This document shows positions 62,441-64,000 of a stretch of DNA of 64,000 nucleotides, piece after piece (position 1 is the first letter of the stretch; every line of letters begins with the position of its first letter). The stretch is from an uncultured Prevotellaceae bacterium (lineage in GTDB: Bacteria > Bacteroidota > Bacteroidia > Bacteroidales > Bacteroidaceae): contig CACYJV010000006.1 in assembly GCA_902774815.1 (NCBI GenBank), positions 45,785 to 109,784 on the forward strand, read 5' to 3'. The position numbers and the translations under genes were made by a program. Below the pieces are notes generated by a model. That model was not told the origin of the DNA. It did not search any database and was given only the letters and a program-made list of their open reading frames with translations.

Positions 62441-63784
62441 CTACCGTAATTCGCCTGTTTCATAGAAGCGGAGCATGTCGATGTTCAGTATCGTCAGGTA
62501 CTTGCTCTGCAACTCGTTCTGCTGGGCCTGCAGCAAAGCATCGCGACCTTGCATGAGTTCAACGATGTTGATGAGCTTCTGCTCGAACTTTCCACTGAGC
62601 ATGTCGTAGCTGGTCTGTGCACTTTGCGTAGCCACTTTGGCGGCCTTGAACTTCTCCTGATTAGTGACGGCCTGTAGCCAATAGTTCTCAATGGTGGAGT
62701 AGAGGGCTGTCTGCTTGTCGCGCAGGTCCAGTTCATAGTTTTCCTTCTGCAGTCGTGCCTTGTTGACGGCAGTCTTGGTTGTACGGTTGTCGAGGATTGG
62801 GATGCTCACGTTGAAACCAGCACCAAGGTTGAAATTGTTCTTCAGTTGCGAACCCCATGCGTTGCTGCTCATTGAGGTGGTATTGGTGATGGCACTCGCG
62901 CTGACGCCTACAGTTGGCAGACGTTGTGCCTTTGCCATCTTGATGTTCAGCTCGCTGGTCTCGATGCCAAGCTTGGCATTCCTGATTTCAGGACGTTGTT
63001 CGAGTGCTGCACCATAGACCTCTTGCAGCGCAGGAATGAGTTGCAGTGCCATCTCATCGGTTGTAGTCGGTACAACAACGTCAAACTCTTCATCATCAAT
63101 GATTTGCAGCAATTGCTTCAACTGACGCTTGTAGTTGCTAAGATTGCTTTCGGACTCCACAATGTTGTATTCGTCCTGTGCACGTTGGGCTGTCAGTTGG
63201 GCAAGGTCAGCACGGCTCATCTTTCCAACTTCAACGAAAGCCTGGCCACGCTGTTCGTTCTTCCTGCTGGTTTCAAGGCTCTGCCTATGCACGTTGATGG
63301 CCTCGGATGAGAAAAGGATCTGGACATAGAGCTGGGCTATCTGTTCCTGGATGTTACTGGCCGTGGTTGCAGAGTCAATCTCAGCTTGCTGGGCAGCCAT
63401 TTCGTTCAGTTTGATGGTGTTGCGGTTGCGGTTGCCATTCCACACGGTCCAGTTTGAGCTGACGCCATAGGAACCGTTATAATACACCTTGTCAATGCTC
63501 TGCTGCACATAGCCATTCTGTACAGATGCACGACCAGACTCGGGCCAAGGTTGGTAGGATACGTTGTGACTTGTCGATGCACTGAGCGACGGGAGCAAAG
63601 CAGCCTGGCTCTGCATGATGTCTTCCTGAGCCGACAACTTCGCCACTCGGGATTTCTGAAGTGTAATGTTGTTTTGAAGAGCGTAATCAATACATTCACG
63701 CAAAGTCCATTGGCGGGCATGTGCTGCACTAAAACTACTGATGGAAAGTAGCAGCAACAATGCTGTTTTTGAAAAACTATTCAT
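62441..63784 (-). CDS. TolC-family outer membrane efflux protein
   Basis: 447-aa TolC-like channel. I start at the ATG ending at 63784 (MNSFSKTALLLLLSISSFSAAHARQWTLRECIDYALQNN), which provides the signal peptide; a longer frame adds 25 non-signal residues. Two repeated OEP halves are visible (about 25-230 and 240-447). First gene of a four-gene minus operon with the adaptor, ATPase and permease; cargo unknown. Confidence 0.94.
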   Translation of the reverse strand: MNSFSKTALLLLLSISSFSAAHARQWTLRECIDYALQNNITLQKSRVAKLSAQEDIMQSQAALLPSLSASTSHNVSYQPWPESGRASVQNGYVQQSIDKVYYNGSYGVSSNWTVWNGNRNRNTIKLNEMAAQQAEIDSATTASNIQEQIAQLYVQILFSSEAINVHRQSLETSRKNEQRGQAFVEVGKMSRADLAQLTAQRAQDEYNIVESESNLSNYKRQLKQLLQIIDDEEFDVVVPTTTDEMALQLIPALQEVYGAALEQRPEIRNAKLGIETSELNIKMAKAQRLPTVGVSASAITNTTSMSSNAWGSQLKNNFNLGAGFNVSIPILDNRTTKTAVNKARLQKENYELDLRDKQTALYSTIENYWLQAVTNQEKFKAAKVATQSAQTSYDMLSGKFEQKLINIVELMQGRDALLQAQQNELQSKYLTILNIDMLRFYETGELR

Positions 63785-63922
63785 AATTTGTCTTTTATTA
63801 TTATCCTTTTTATAGTTATGTGACGCATCTTTGCGTCGTTTGTTTATTTTTACAGTCAAACTTATAACATTCCTTAACCAACGATATGACTGTTGCTAAA
63901 ACGCGGATTCAACAGGCAAGTG

Positions 63923-63930
63923 CAAATTTA
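63923..63930 (-). promoter_or_regulatory. Putative promoter of the efflux operon (-7 element)
   Basis: TAAATTTG on the minus strand, 139 nt upstream of the TolC-like start. The -33 box is weak. Nothing else is recognisable from 63785 to the window end. Confidence 0.4.
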
Positions 63931-64000
63931 TATGATTTTCTCATAAAAGCACTCATTTGGTGTTAGGAAATTCAGTTTTTCCCTTGGTCTTGCGTTTATT

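Overview
This 64 kb window is ordinary chromosome of a Bacteroidales bacterium, most likely Prevotellaceae (Prevotella/Segatella-like). The evidence is: promoters of the Bacteroidetes type (TTTG, 19-20 bp, TAnnTTTG) before many genes; a complete Bat (Bacteroides aerotolerance) operon; the rpmB-rpmG-DUF4295 trio; an elongated LspA; a GldB-type lipoprotein; a C-terminal type 9-secretion-like tail on a secreted protease; and weak Shine-Dalgarno signals with several TTG/GTG starts. No rRNA, tRNA, prophage, integrase, transposase or classical CRISPR array was found.

Layout. 0.2-10.4 kb (+): ileS, a DksA/TraR-like protein, lspA, a DUF4296 lipoprotein, nadC, an M23 peptidase and a C69 peptidase. 10.9-19.5 kb (+): moxR, DUF58, a Bat membrane protein, batA, batB, batC and a batD-batE fusion. 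19.6-25.1 kb (+): PAP2 phosphatase, queA, map, tsaD, pncC/cinA, rpmB, rpmG and DUF4295. 25.8-28.4 kb: ispE (-) and dnaB (+). 28.6-34 kb (+): leucine operon leuA-leuC-leuD-leuB, then a TPR protein. 34-40.5 kb: patatin (-), COG0523 metal GTPase with a very His-rich insert (+), menA (+), DUF4861 protein (-), GldB-like lipoprotein (+). 41-45.5 kb (-): M6 protease and valS. 45.6-53.5 kb (+): mazG, lipocalin-like lipoprotein, rnz, a mini secreted protein, an L,D-transpeptidase, an ECF sigma factor with a putative membrane partner and a Spy-like protein, truA and an EamA transporter. 53.9-64 kb: dapA (+), rubrerythrin, a stand-alone transpeptidase and mltG (-), gph (+), and a MacAB-TolC-type efflux operon (-).

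The most unusual content is between the genes. Four intergenic regions (10.47-10.69, 25.60-25.80, 40.67-40.80 and 54.86-55.08 kb) hold degenerate tandem arrays with a nearly strict 22-bp period. Most units share a short palindromic core close to AGCAWTGCT. All four sit just downstream of gene 3' ends, three of them between convergent genes. I do not recognise them as a described family. They look iteron-like (regularly phased protein sites) rather than CRISPR-like.

Four GGGCAGAC/GTCTGCCC palindromes are also present. Two of them are embedded in 155-bp direct repeats that flank dapA. A structured repeat, present in two opposite-facing copies that share a 39-nt identical core, places a complete Bacteroidetes promoter in front of dapA and in front of mltG.
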